From NCBI RefSeq assembly GCF_000420485.1, contig NZ_ATVA01000011.1, positions 62,001-126,000 of the forward strand: a stretch of 64,000 nucleotides of DNA. Direction: 5' to 3'. Positions 43,711 through 52,383 of this stretch are shown here, piece by piece. Both the position numbers and the translations under genes were made by a program. The notes under the pieces are model-generated. The model saw nothing but the letters and a program-made list of their open reading frames with translations, made no database searches and was not told the DNA's origin. Within the stretch, counting starts at the first letter, position 1. The number at the start of each line of letters is the position of its first letter. This stretch comes from Paucidesulfovibrio longus DSM 6739 (GTDB taxonomy: Bacteria > Desulfobacterota > Desulfovibrionia > Desulfovibrionales > Desulfovibrionaceae).

Positions 43711-44985
43711 TCAGGGCTGGTCGGCGTTTTCGGCCAGTGCGTCCAGGGCCGCGAGCCGCTCCGGCAGGGGCGGGTGCGAATGGAAAAGAAAGACGCTCAG
43801 CGGGTGGGGCGTGAGATTGGCGAGGTTCTGGCGCACGAGTTTTTTCAGGGCCGAGGACAGTGCCAGGGGCGCGCCCGTGGCGCGGGCGGCGAAGCGGTCG
43901 GCCTGGTATTCGTGCCGACGGGAAAGGGCGTTGGTCAGCGCGCCGAGCAGCAGGGAAGCGGGAGCCAGGAGCAGGGAGAAGAGCGCCAGCCCGGCGTGGC
44001 CGCTGGCGGGCAGGCCCAGGTCCGCGAAGAGCGTGTTCCAGCCGAGCAGCAGCGAGAGCAGCCAGAGCAGCGCGCCGAGCCGGAGGATGCCGATGAGGAT
44101 GCGCGTGCGGATGTGGCCCAGTTTCCAGTGGCCGACCTCGTGGGCCAGCACGCCGAGGATTTCGTCGCGGTTCATCTTTTCCAGCAGGGTGTCGAAGAGC
44201 GCTATGCGCTTGCGTCGCCCCAGGCCCGTGAAAAAGGCGTTGCCCTTGGCGCTGCGGCGCGAGCCGTCCATGACGAAAAGACCGGACAGGGCGAAGCCTT
44301 CCTTTTGGGCCAGGGCTTCTATGTCCGCTCGCAGGGCGTCGTCTTCCAGCGGGCTGAATTTGTTGAACAGCGGCAGAATCCAGGTCGGGGCAACATAGGC
44401 CAGCAGGAGCGAGACCGCGGCGGCGATGGCCCAGCAGCCGACCCACGCGCCAGGTCCGAAGACCCGCAGCAGCCAGAGGATCACGGCCAGGAGCGGTCCG
44501 CCGATGAGCGCGGCCAGGAGCCAGCCCTTGAGCCGGTCCAGTACGAAGGTGGCCGGGCTGGTGCGGTTGAAGCCGAATCTGTCCTCAAGCACGAAGGTGT
44601 GGTACAGGCTGAAGGGCAGACCGGCGAGGTCGTGGGCGAGGCCGAGCATGGCGAAAAAGACGAGGCCCGTGGCCGTTTCGGCCCAGGCTCCGGCCAGTCC
44701 GAGGCCCTGGGCCGCCTGCCGGGCCAGCTCGTCGGCCAGGGGAAAGCCGCCGAGGATCAGGAATCCCGCCACGAGCAGCGTGTCCCAGGTTTCGGCCAGC
44801 GCGCCGAACCGCAGCCGGGCGCGGGCGTAGCGCTGGGAGCGGGCGTATTCTTCCGGGTCGTAGATGTCTTCCAGGCCCTGGGGCGGCGCGGGCGAGAGGC
44901 GGCGCGCGTCGAGCAGGGAGGAAAGCGTGTTTGCGAACCAGGCGGCCAGGATGCAGCCGAGCAGGAGCAGGAGAGAAGCGTTCAT
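43711..44985 (-). CDS. M48 family (Ste24-like) membrane zinc metalloprotease
   Basis: The 424-residue protein has six to seven membrane helices, the zinc motif HEVGH (near 278) and the downstream ligand region RRHEYQADRFAA (near 353), as in Ste24/CAAX-type and HtpX-like peptidases. Such enzymes degrade or process membrane proteins. Its start CAT/ATG at 44983-44985 shares a CATG with the start of the divergent Mut7-C gene. The ribosome site is weak, so a slightly different start is possible, although the first residues form a good membrane helix. Confidence 0.9.
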   Translation of the reverse strand: MNASLLLLLGCILAAWFANTLSSLLDARRLSPAPPQGLEDIYDPEEYARSQRYARARLRFGALAETWDTLLVAGFLILGGFPLADELARQAAQGLGLAGAWAETATGLVFFAMLGLAHDLAGLPFSLYHTFVLEDRFGFNRTSPATFVLDRLKGWLLAALIGGPLLAVILWLLRVFGPGAWVGCWAIAAAVSLLLAYVAPTWILPLFNKFSPLEDDALRADIEALAQKEGFALSGLFVMDGSRRSAKGNAFFTGLGRRKRIALFDTLLEKMNRDEILGVLAHEVGHWKLGHIRTRILIGILRLGALLWLLSLLLGWNTLFADLGLPASGHAGLALFSLLLAPASLLLGALTNALSRRHEYQADRFAARATGAPLALSSALKKLVRQNLANLTPHPLSVFLFHSHPPLPERLAALDALAENADQP

Positions 44986-45772
44986 GGCGACCCGTATGGA
45001 GTTTCGAGCGGTTTCGGAGGCTGTGCTGCGGTTCCGCGGCGACCTGCCGGAACTCCTGCGCAGGGCGCACTCCGATGGCGAAATACGGTATCCCGTGACC
45101 CGCAGGGCGTCAATCAAGGACGTGGCCGAGAGCCTGGGCGTTCCGCATACCGAAATCCACGGATTGCTGCTTCTGACGGCAGCGGGAGCGCCGCGCGAGG
45201 TGGGGTTCGGCCATGCGTTGCAGCCGGGAGAAGTCCTGGATATCTCAGGGCCGGGCGGCCCCGTGGATGCCATGCGGGACGGACTCCTGCGCCCGGCGCT
45301 GCCGCACGGGCTGCGTTTCGTTGTGGACGAAAACGCGGCCGGGCTGGTGCCGCTGCTGCGCGGGCTGGGCCTGGACACGGCGTATGATCGCTGCTGGACG
45401 GACGAGCGCATCGCGGAGATCGCCGAGGCCGAGGGGCGCGTGGTTCTCAGCCGCGACCGCGCCCTGCTCAAGCGTTCGTGCATCGCGCACGGCAGGCTGG
45501 TGCGCGCAAACCTTCCGGACGACCAGTTGCGCGAAGTGCTCGCGCTCTATCCGATTCCATCGGAGGCGGTCCGTTTTTCGCGCTGCCTGCGCTGCAACGA
45601 GCTGCTGCGGCCCGTGGAAAAGGCGGCGATCCTGCATCGCCTGGAGCCGAGAACGAAGCGGTATTATCATAGATTTCAGATGTGTCCTTCGTGCGAGCGG
45701 ATCTACTGGCCGGGCTCGCACCAGGAGCGCATGCTGGAGCGGTATGCGCGATTGGGGTTGTCTTTTCCCTGA
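44984..45772 (+). CDS. Mut7-C RNase domain protein with ubiquitin-like N-terminus
   Basis: The 262-residue protein combines an N-terminal ubiquitin-like fold (about 5-85; ASIKDVAESLGVPHTEIHGLLL) with a Mut7-C domain (about 100-250), a PIN-like RNase fold with FVVDENAAGLVPLLRGLGLDT and VVLSRDRALLKR and a C-terminal zinc ribbon (C201, C204, C234, C237). It is a predicted RNase, perhaps in RNA turnover. AGGAGAG lies nine bases before ATG 44984; ATG 44996 is an alternative. It is divergent from the M48 protease, with overlapping start codons. Confidence 0.88.
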   Translation: MATRMEFRAVSEAVLRFRGDLPELLRRAHSDGEIRYPVTRRASIKDVAESLGVPHTEIHGLLLLTAAGAPREVGFGHALQPGEVLDISGPGGPVDAMRDGLLRPALPHGLRFVVDENAAGLVPLLRGLGLDTAYDRCWTDERIAEIAEAEGRVVLSRDRALLKRSCIAHGRLVRANLPDDQLREVLALYPIPSEAVRFSRCLRCNELLRPVEKAAILHRLEPRTKRYYHRFQMCPSCERIYWPGSHQERMLERYARLGLSFP

Positions 45773-45849
45773 ATGCCGCTTCCCGCCTTGATTAAGTGCC
45801 CGTGGTATATTATTTGAACAAAATACGTTCCCAGGAGGGCGCAGAACGC

Positions 45850-46737
45850 ATGTCCGTGACGGCCAAGGAAATACGCGAAGACATCGCCCGCGCGCGGGCC
45901 GCCTGTCAGAAAGGCGACCTGTTGCGCTGTCTCGGCTGCCTGCGCGACGCAGTGGACGGGCTCGTGGGCAACAAGGTCTTCGGGCGCGAGAAGTTCGAGA
46001 TCGAGGCGCTGATCGTGGAAGCCCTGCGCGACCTCAACGGCCTGCGCACCATGCAGCGCGTCATGCCGCGCGGCGTGCACTACGTGCGCGGCAAGGAGCG
46101 GGAGCTGCACGCGAAGCTCTCGCACCTGCACGCGAAGCTCAAGGAAGCCATCGACCGCGCCCGGCTGGAAAAGCTGCGCAAGCGCATGCTCGACCTGGAC
46201 GAGAGCCTGCTCGCGGCCCAGGTGCACCTGAAGAAGAAAGAGGAAATGGAGGCGCGCAAGCTCTTCCGGCGCGCGGCGGACCAGTTCGCGGGTCAGCCCG
46301 GCCTGCTTTCGGACATAGGAACGCGCATGCTCATGGGCGGCCTCGTGCAGGAGGCCGTGGAATACCTGCGCAAGGGCCTGGAGGAAAACTCCCGCGACGA
46401 GCGCGCCCACAGTTCCCTGATCATGTGCTACGAGGTGCTCGGCCAGATGGACAAGGTCGAGGAAGCCATCAAGAACGCCATCCGCATGCTCGGCCCGCGC
46501 GAGGATCTCTACATTCGTCTGGGCAAGGTGGCGCTTTCGCGCCGCAACTGGTCCACGGTCCTGAACGTGGCCGAGGCCGTGCTCAAGAAAAATCCGCTGA
46601 ACGTGGAGGCGCGCAAGCTCCGCAACCAGGTCCGCCCGAAAATTTACGGAAAGGGCGCGGCGTCCGGAGCCGCCGGGGCCGAAGCTCCGAAGCCCGCTCC
46701 GGCCAAGCCCAAGAAATCCATCAAGCTCGACATGTAG
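45850..46737 (+). CDS. TPR-repeat protein of unknown role
   Basis: The 295-residue soluble protein is almost entirely helical. The first part (1-125) is charged, with a coiled coil around 80-125; TPR-like repeats follow (about 140-265; LLSDIGTRMLMGGLVQEAVEYLRKGLEEN and LIRLGKVALSRRNWSTV-type units). The tail is Ala/Pro/Lys-rich (KPAPAKPKKSIKLDM). AGGAGG precedes ATG 45850 by about eleven bases. A strong terminator follows. It looks like a scaffold protein, possibly with pilus or c-di-GMP systems, but nothing shows this directly. Confidence 0.8.
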   Translation: MSVTAKEIREDIARARAACQKGDLLRCLGCLRDAVDGLVGNKVFGREKFEIEALIVEALRDLNGLRTMQRVMPRGVHYVRGKERELHAKLSHLHAKLKEAIDRARLEKLRKRMLDLDESLLAAQVHLKKKEEMEARKLFRRAADQFAGQPGLLSDIGTRMLMGGLVQEAVEYLRKGLEENSRDERAHSSLIMCYEVLGQMDKVEEAIKNAIRMLGPREDLYIRLGKVALSRRNWSTVLNVAEAVLKKNPLNVEARKLRNQVRPKIYGKGAASGAAGAEAPKPAPAKPKKSIKLDM

Positions 46738-46757
46738 CGACCGCAGCGCAATAGACG

Positions 46758-46792
46758 AGCCCCCGCCCGGAGTGTCCGTGCGGGGGCTTTTT
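46758..46792 (+). terminator. Terminator after the TPR-protein gene
   Basis: AGCCCCCGC (46758-46766) pairs with GCGGGGGCT (46780-46788) and runs into TTTTT. Confidence 0.9.
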
Positions 46793-46848
46793 CCTTGGCG
46801 CGGGGATGGGAAGAGCCGGGCTCAGGCCCCCTCCGCGCCCCAGGGCGC

Positions 46849-47958
46849 TCAGCCTTTGGAATGAGTCTTCGTGAACCGCTTTTGCAGCCTGCTCAGTTTT
46901 TTTTCCCGTTGTTTCGCTTCCAGGTCCGGGGTGCTGGCCCGGGAACGCTCCAAGCGTTCGGCCTCGCGGCGCAGCTTGAGGAAGGAGCGGTAGCGTTCCG
47001 CGTCCAGGTCGCCGCGCTCCACGGCCTCCTTGACGCCGCAGCCGGGCTCGGCTTCGTGGCGGCAGTCCTGAAAGCGGCAGCGGACGGCGAAGCGTTCCAC
47101 GTCCGCGAAGAGGTCTTCCACGCCGTCGCCGCCCGTGAGCCCGAAGGCGCGCAGGCCGGGCGTGTCGATGAGCAGCCCGCCGCCGGGCAGCAGGAACAGC
47201 TCGCGGTGGGTGGTGGCGTGCCGTCCGCGCGAGTCGGCTTCGCGCACCTCGATGGTGCGCTGGCGCTCGCAGCCGAGCAGCCGGTTTACGAGCGTGGATT
47301 TTCCCGCGCCGGAAGAGCCGAGCAGGACCGCCGTGACCCCCGGAGCAAGCAGCGCGCGCAGTTCGTCGAGCCCTTCCCCGGTATGCGAGCTGAGCGAGAG
47401 GACGTGCGCGCCGGGAACGGCAGCCATGACCCGCGCCAGCTCGCGGCGGCGGTCCGGCCGCAGATCGGCCTTGGTCAGGACGACCACGGGTTCGGCTCCT
47501 GCCTCTCGCGCCAGCGCCGCACCCCGTTCCAGGCGGCGCGGGTTGAAGTCGTGGTCCAGTCCGGCGGCGAGCAGCACGAGATCGGCATTGGCCGCCAGGG
47601 CCTGGCGCGCGTTTCCGTGGGAAGGGTCGAGCCGAGCGAGCAGGGTGCGCCGGGGCAGCACTGCCTCGATCCGCGCCGCGCCGCGCTGCGGCCCGGCTGT
47701 TTCGTTCGCGCCGGGTGCGCTGCCCGTGCGCGCGGCGACCCAGTCGCCCACCACGGGCAATTGGCCGGGGGCGAGGGCTTCATGCCGCAGCCTGCCCGCG
47801 AGCACGGCCTGCGACATGCCTTGCTCGTGCAGGAGAAGATAGCGCTCCCGCTCGGCGCGCGCCACGCGCGCGGGCAGCAGTCCGCAGCTGTTCAGGGAAT
47901 CGAATGACGCAGAATAGAAAGACGACCAGCCAAGGTCGATGAGGTCGTGAAACGACAT
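46849..47958 (-). CDS. rsgA: Ribosome small subunit-dependent GTPase A
   Basis: The 369-residue protein is the circularly permuted GTPase RsgA (YjeQ), which checks late 30S assembly. It has an OB-fold (about 60-125), then motifs in permuted order: TKAD (G4), GSSGAGKST (G1), DTPG (G3), and a C-terminal zinc finger (CRFQDCRHEAEPGC). ATG 47958 has GGAGC; ten further in-frame residues upstream are unlikely. The C-terminus is Lys/Arg-rich. It is a lone gene. Confidence 0.94.
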   Translation of the reverse strand: MSFHDLIDLGWSSFYSASFDSLNSCGLLPARVARAERERYLLLHEQGMSQAVLAGRLRHEALAPGQLPVVGDWVAARTGSAPGANETAGPQRGAARIEAVLPRRTLLARLDPSHGNARQALAANADLVLLAAGLDHDFNPRRLERGAALAREAGAEPVVVLTKADLRPDRRRELARVMAAVPGAHVLSLSSHTGEGLDELRALLAPGVTAVLLGSSGAGKSTLVNRLLGCERQRTIEVREADSRGRHATTHRELFLLPGGGLLIDTPGLRAFGLTGGDGVEDLFADVERFAVRCRFQDCRHEAEPGCGVKEAVERGDLDAERYRSFLKLRREAERLERSRASTPDLEAKQREKKLSRLQKRFTKTHSKG

Positions 47959-48124
47959 GGCGTAGCTCCATGGAAAAAGGCCGCACAAAAGCGTCCTCCG
48001 GGAATGTTCGCGGAGGCGGTGGCCAGGGGACGTCGGGGTCCGGGTATGGTGCTACGCAAGATCCAGCATGAAGGGCAGCAATTACGCCTTTTCGCCTGCG
48101 CGCGTCAAGCGGCGCGGGCGCGCG

Positions 48125-48736
48125 TCACCGCGCGGGAGGAGAGGGTTGCGGGCGTTCCACGCGGTGCAGGCTGCCGTCTCCGCAGGCGACCCAGATGCCC
48201 CCGTCGCGGTCCAGCGCCAGGGTTGCCGGACGGTCCAGGCCGCGCGCCAAGACCGTGCGCTTGCCGTTCTTGTGAATGCGCAGGATTTCGCCGGAACCGC
48301 GAAGCGCCACCAGCAGGCCGCCGTTCTGGTCCACGGCCAGGGCGGCGGGAGAGTCGAGTCCGTCCGCGATGAGAATGGTCTCGTTGTCCGGGGTGCGCAG
48401 GATTATCCGTCCCGCGCCCCGCGTTTCGCCCTGCTCCGCGACGTAGAGATTGCCGCGCCTGTCGAAGGCCAGGGCCGCAGGCCGCGCAAGGCCGCGCAGG
48501 CTCGTGCGTTCAGGAGCGGGAACGGCCTTTGGTCCCGCTCCCCCGGCAAGAGCGGCCGCCGATGCGCAAACAAGGGCCAGCACGGAGACAGAAAGAATGG
48601 CGGGCAGGCTGCGGAAGAAGCCGCGTCCCCGGCTTGGCCGCAGGGCGTTTCGCTTCTGCCGCGCGCCCTGTTCCGTATGGATCCCGCTGTTCATTCCCTT
48701 TTGCCCGCGCGCTGCTTGTTCGGAAAGACGGTTCAT
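48125..48736 (-). CDS. Secreted or anchored NHL/SMP-30-like beta-propeller protein
   Basis: The 203-residue protein has a long basic N-terminus, a hydrophobic segment (about 43-65, LPAILSVSVLALVCASAAALA) acting as signal or anchor, and three to four propeller blades repeating RPAALAFDRRGNLYVAE, SPAALAVDQNGGLLVALRG and RPATLALDRDGGIWVACG. Too few blades are present for a full propeller, so it may be truncated, or may oligomerise. GGAGGAAGC precedes ATG 48736. It is divergent from the lysR-type gene. Function unknown. Confidence 0.75.
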   Translation of the reverse strand: MNRLSEQAARGQKGMNSGIHTEQGARQKRNALRPSRGRGFFRSLPAILSVSVLALVCASAAALAGGAGPKAVPAPERTSLRGLARPAALAFDRRGNLYVAEQGETRGAGRIILRTPDNETILIADGLDSPAALAVDQNGGLLVALRGSGEILRIHKNGKRTVLARGLDRPATLALDRDGGIWVACGDGSLHRVERPQPSPPAR

Positions 48737-48798
48737 GCTTCCTCCGTGGTTGGGGTTTCTGGAGAAATGCTATGCCTGGGCTCCGTAAGAGGTCCAAT

Positions 48799-48833
48799 AT
48801 ATCTTTACGCACGCATTGAGACGTAATAGATAT
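48799..48833. promoter_or_regulatory. Imperfect palindrome before the LysR gene
   Basis: ATATCTTTACG (48799-48809) is mirrored by CGTAATAGATAT (48822-48833) with one inserted base and a 12-base spacer. It lies five bases before the lysR ATG in the divergent region, where LysR proteins usually autoregulate. No ribosome site is visible behind it. Confidence 0.5.
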
Positions 48834-48838
48834 CGATC

Positions 48839-49744
48839 ATGGAGCTACGACAATTGCGCTATTTTCAGGCCGTGGCCGAGGAGCTGCACTTCGGGCGTGC
48901 CGCCGAGCGCGTGCATATCGCCCAGCCGCCGCTCTCGCAGCAGATCAAGCGGCTGGAGGAAGAGCTGGGCGTGCCCCTGCTTCGGCGCAGCAGCCGCAAG
49001 GTGGAGCTGACCCCGGAGGGAGCGCGTTTTCTGGACTCGGTGCGTGAAATACTCGAGCGGGTGGAAGGGGCGGCGCACGCGGTGCGGGCCATGGCGCGCG
49101 GCGAGGAGGGACGTCTGCGCGTGGGCTTCGTGGGGGCTGCCTCGGACACGCCGTTTCCGGATGCCGTTCGCGACTATCGAGAAAAATATCCGGCTGTTCA
49201 CCTCGTGCTTCGCGACATGTGCACCCTGCGGCAGCTCGAAGAGCTGCGGCGCGGGGAGATCGACGTGGGGGTGATCCGGCTGTTCGGGCAAAACCTGCGC
49301 GGCTACCGCCACGAGACGCTGCTGCGGGAACAGTACGTGCTGGCCATGCCTCGGAACCATGTTCTGGCGAAGCTGAAACGCGTTCCCCTGGAGGCCCTGG
49401 ACGGCATCCCGTTGGTGCTCTATCCCCGCTCCTCCCAGCCCGCGCTCTACGATACGATCATGACCCGCCTGCGCGAGCAGGGAGTGCGGCCCGTCATCGC
49501 CCAGACGGCGAGCACGAAGCAGACCATGAGCGCGCTGGTGGCCGCAGGCATGGGGGTCGCCTTTCTCCACGGCTCCGCCGGGAGGATGCCGCACTCCGGC
49601 GTGGAATATCGGCCCCTTGTCGGCGAGTTCCCGGATGTGGAGCTGGTCATGGCCTGGCGACCGGAAAACGACACCGTTCTGGTACAGCGTTTTCTCGAGG
49701 CGCTGCGCCGCCGGGTCCATTCCGAGACGGCACCTGGGCGCTGA
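48839..49744 (+). CDS. LysR family transcriptional regulator
   Basis: The 301-residue protein has the N-terminal LysR helix-turn-helix (MELRQLRYFQAVAEELHFGRAAERVHIAQPPLSQQIKRLEEELG pattern, residues 1-60) and an effector domain of the type 2 periplasmic-binding fold. The AQPPLSQQI form resembles CatR/BenM/HcaR regulators of aromatic compound degradation. Targets are unknown; the divergent propeller protein and the uptake genes downstream are candidates. There is no clear ribosome site before ATG 48839. Confidence 0.93.
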   Translation: MELRQLRYFQAVAEELHFGRAAERVHIAQPPLSQQIKRLEEELGVPLLRRSSRKVELTPEGARFLDSVREILERVEGAAHAVRAMARGEEGRLRVGFVGAASDTPFPDAVRDYREKYPAVHLVLRDMCTLRQLEELRRGEIDVGVIRLFGQNLRGYRHETLLREQYVLAMPRNHVLAKLKRVPLEALDGIPLVLYPRSSQPALYDTIMTRLREQGVRPVIAQTASTKQTMSALVAAGMGVAFLHGSAGRMPHSGVEYRPLVGEFPDVELVMAWRPENDTVLVQRFLEALRRRVHSETAPGR

Positions 49745-50130
49745 GCCGATCCGCCGTGCAGGAAAGAGTAAAATATTTTTCAGTAAACCCCTGGCACAGA
49801 GTGAATAAAATTTTGTTTCAGACGGGCGATAGTGATGTTCTTCCCTGTTCTTATTGAATGGATTACAGCTTCCGTTGAACGAGCGGGGCTGCGCCGGGCA
49901 GAAGGCTGAACGGAGGCGCATCCTCCCCTGGAAGCGGCGGGTCTATTGTCACAAAGCTGTTTCAAAGGCTATGGAGAGCGATCGGTTTTCGCGCCGGATG
50001 CGTCGGTCCCGCCACGGGTGGCCTGGCCGCATTCCGAGGGGCGCGGACCGGACAGATTTTTCCGGGCACCCTCCGGGCGGGGGGCGCGCCGCTGGTACCT
50101 AACCGCAGTCATCGCTCACAGGAGGAAGTA
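49745..50130 (+). other. 386-base leader region of the amino-acid uptake genes
   Basis: The first 120 bases are AT-rich (49770-49860), the rest GC-rich. It should contain the promoter of the binding-protein gene, but no convincing -35/-10 or sigma-54 site was found; TGGCAC at 49796 lacks a matching -12. A strong AGGAGG stands at 50120-50125, before ATG 50131. No small gene is supported. Confidence 0.5.
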
Positions 50131-50877
50131 ATGAACAAGGTCGTCTCCATCGTCCTGGCCGCTTGTCTGGTGCTTTCCGCCGGACTGGCCTCGGCGTCCA
50201 CCTGGGCCCAGATCAAGGAAAAAGGCGTAATCACCGTGGGCAACGCCCCGGACTATCCCCCCTTCGAGTCCATCGACGACAAGGGCGAGCGCGTCGGCTT
50301 CGACATCGATCTGGTCCGGGCCGTGGCCAAGCGCATGGGCCTCAAGGTCGAGTTCGTGACCCTGGGCTTCGAGGTCATCGTCACCGCCGTGCAGAGCGGC
50401 CAGGTGGACCTGGGCGTTTCCGGCATGAGCATCAACGACGAGCGCAAGCAGTTCGTCAACTTCACCGATCCGTATTTCACCGCCGGTCAGGTCGTGGTCA
50501 CCACCCCTGAATCGGGCATCAAGACCCTGGCCGATCTCAAGGGCAAGCGCGTTTCCGCTCCCGTGGGCACCACGAGCTACGCCGCGGCCGAGAAGCTGGA
50601 AGGCATCGAGCTGACCGCGCCCGAAGACTACAACATGTCCTTCGCGCTGCTCAAGGGCGGCGGATGCGACGCGGCCGTGGCCGACATCCCCGTGGCCGAG
50701 GAATACGTCAAGCAGGGCGGCTTCACCATCGTGGGCGAGCCCCTGACCTTCGAGGAATTCGCCATGATCGCCAACAAGGACAACGCGGACTTCATCGTCG
50801 AGCTGAACAAGGCCCTGGCCGAGGTCAAGGCGTCCGGCGAGCACGAGGCGCTGATGAAGAAGTGGGGCCTGAAGTAG
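50131..50877 (+). CDS. Amino-acid ABC transporter periplasmic binding protein
   Basis: The 248-residue family 3 solute-binding protein has a 22-residue signal peptide ending ASA and the typical NAPDYPPFESIDDKGERVGFDIDLVRAVAKRMGL start of the mature protein, followed by SGMSINDERKQFVNFTDPYF. It should deliver a polar amino acid or related compound to the permease encoded downstream. AGGAGG precedes the start. A terminator directly after the gene suggests it is made in excess over the permease. Confidence 0.94.
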   Translation: MNKVVSIVLAACLVLSAGLASASTWAQIKEKGVITVGNAPDYPPFESIDDKGERVGFDIDLVRAVAKRMGLKVEFVTLGFEVIVTAVQSGQVDLGVSGMSINDERKQFVNFTDPYFTAGQVVVTTPESGIKTLADLKGKRVSAPVGTTSYAAAEKLEGIELTAPEDYNMSFALLKGGGCDAAVADIPVAEEYVKQGGFTIVGEPLTFEEFAMIANKDNADFIVELNKALAEVKASGEHEALMKKWGLK

Positions 50878-50893
50878 GCCCGAAGGCATGAAC

Positions 50894-50924
50894 ACGGGCC
50901 GGGACGCGTTCCCGGCCCGTTTTT
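50894..50924 (+). terminator. Intercistronic terminator between binding protein and permease
   Basis: ACGGGCCGGGA (50894-50904) and TCCCGGCCCGT (50910-50920) form a perfect 11-base-pair stem followed by TTTTT. It probably lowers permease expression relative to the binding protein. Confidence 0.85.
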
Positions 50925-50975
50925 GGATTCAACCCGCCCGCACCGGGCACGTCATTTCGGCACGCTGGAGGCAAG

Positions 50976-51647
50976 GTGGATTTTTCGCTCGTCTGGAAAC
51001 ACAACGCCCTGATGTTCAAGGGCATGCTCACGACCCTGGAATGCACGGGCGGGGCCATCAGCATGGGGCTTGTCCTGGGCATCGTCGCGGGCATCGCGAT
51101 CATCTCGGAAAAGCGGCTGACCCGCTGGATCGCCGACGCCTACGTGCAGATCATCCGCGGCACGCCGCTCCTGCTGCAAATATTTTTCTTCTACCTCGGC
51201 GGCCCGCAGATCTACCGCGCCATCACCGGGGACTCCATCTCGCCGGACCCCTTGATCACGGGCATTCTGGCCCTGGGCGTGAACAGCGGGGCCTACACGG
51301 CCGAGATCATCCGCGCGGGCATCCAGTCCATCGGCAAGGGCCAGACCGAGGCCGCCATGTCTTCCGGCCTGACCCGCAACCAGACCATGATCTACATCAT
51401 CCTGCCCCAGGCCCTGCGCCGCATGATTCCGCCGCTCTTCAACGAACTGATCGTGCTGCTCAAGGACTCCTCGCTGATCTCCACCATCGGCGTGGCCGAC
51501 CTGATGTTCTCGGCCAAGCTGCTCGGCTCCAAGTATTACAACTACGTGCCCTTCCTGCTCGGCGCGGCCTGCGTCTACCTCGTGCTGACCATCAGCTTCT
51601 CCCGCGTGATGAAGTACCTGGAAAACCGCTGGCCCGTGCGGCTCTAG
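50976..51647 (+). CDS. Amino-acid ABC transporter permease
   Basis: The 223-residue HisM/GlnP-type permease has about five membrane helices. The EAA loop that contacts the ATPase is clear (TEAAMSSGLTRNQTMIYIILPQALRRMIPPL). IRGTPLLLQIFF is typical for polar amino-acid uptake systems. The start is GTG 50976, with GGAGG upstream. It follows the binding-protein gene, separated by a terminator. No ATPase gene follows, so one must be shared or encoded elsewhere. It acts as a dimer. Confidence 0.94.
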   Translation: MDFSLVWKHNALMFKGMLTTLECTGGAISMGLVLGIVAGIAIISEKRLTRWIADAYVQIIRGTPLLLQIFFFYLGGPQIYRAITGDSISPDPLITGILALGVNSGAYTAEIIRAGIQSIGKGQTEAAMSSGLTRNQTMIYIILPQALRRMIPPLFNELIVLLKDSSLISTIGVADLMFSAKLLGSKYYNYVPFLLGAACVYLVLTISFSRVMKYLENRWPVRL

Positions 51648-51678
51648 CGCTCAGAACCGCAGAGCGCCCAGCACGCCG

Positions 51679-51713
51679 AAGCCCCCGCCGGATGATTCCA
51701 GCGGGGGCTTTTT
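51679..51713 (+). terminator. Terminator after the permease gene
   Basis: AAGCCCCCGC (51679-51688) pairs with GCGGGGGCTT (51701-51710), followed by T residues to 51713. Confidence 0.9.
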
Positions 51714-51734
51714 CATGGGCCTTGCGCGGCTTGG

Positions 51735-52154
51735 CTAGAACTTGATCAGGTTCAGGCCGATCTTCTCGTCGAAGTAGCGGTCGATGCCGCCTTCCACCGC
51801 GTCGATCCAGATTTCGGCGGTGGCGCTGACGTCCGCCTCATTGAGGTGGCCGCCGAAGCACTGGTGCTTCTCGTCCGCGAGGTTGGCGTGCAGGTGCAGG
51901 TAGGTCTTGCCGTCCATGGTGCTGACGTTGCCGAGCAGGGAAACGATCTCGAACGCGCCCTTGAGCTCGCTCTTGATGTAGACCTTGGTGTCCGTGCGGA
52001 ACAGGCCGATGACGGCGCGGCCCACCGCGCCGATGCCGCTGACCATGCCGAGCTTCACGCCGTATTCTTCGCAGGCCCGCATGACCGAGGCGACCACCTC
52101 GTCGCCGGGATCGAGCCGGACCAGTATCCGGGTGCCGAATTGTTTGCTTTCCAT
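51735..52154 (-). CDS. PPC/DUF296 domain protein
   Basis: The 139-residue protein is a stand-alone PPC (DUF296) domain, known from plant AT-hook proteins and bacterial homologues that form trimers. LVRLDPGDEVVASVM, VSGIGAVGRAVIGLF and YLHLHANLAD...GGHL are typical; the His residues could bind a metal. It has no AT-hook, so direct DNA binding is doubtful. AAGGAG lies before ATG 52154. It stands alone, downstream of groEL on the same strand but behind a terminator. Confidence 0.9.
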   Translation of the reverse strand: MESKQFGTRILVRLDPGDEVVASVMRACEEYGVKLGMVSGIGAVGRAVIGLFRTDTKVYIKSELKGAFEIVSLLGNVSTMDGKTYLHLHANLADEKHQCFGGHLNEADVSATAEIWIDAVEGGIDRYFDEKIGLNLIKF

Positions 52155-52257
52155 AATCGCTCCTTGTGGTTGTCGCTTGCTTCCAGAGTATGGAATCTCG
52201 CGGGCCGTGCGTCAACCGTCCGCGTGCTGCGCTGCGCGGGCAGGAGGAAGAGGCCTC

Positions 52258-52380
52258 CGGCGGCTGGGGCCCGCGGCCCCAGACCCCTTTCTCCGCTCGC
52301 GCTGCGCGCGGCGGGGGGGGAGGGATGAGACAGGCTTGCAGGGAGTGCGTCAAGCGGCTCGCGCTGCGCGCGGCGGGGGC
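52258..52380. repeat. GC-rich intergenic palindrome and short direct repeat
   Basis: CTGGGGCC-CGC-GGCCCCAG (52264-52282) is a perfect hairpin. Next to it a 23-base GC-rich unit occurs twice (52295-52317 and 52357-52379). Such palindromes resemble dispersed repeats of Desulfovibrio-type genomes, but only one copy lies here. Confidence 0.45.
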
Positions 52381-52383
52381 GCA

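Noticed and set aside
49794-49812. Sigma-54-like TGGCAC before the amino-acid uptake genes
   Set aside because: The -12 part reads GAAT instead of TTGC, so the essential GC is missing.
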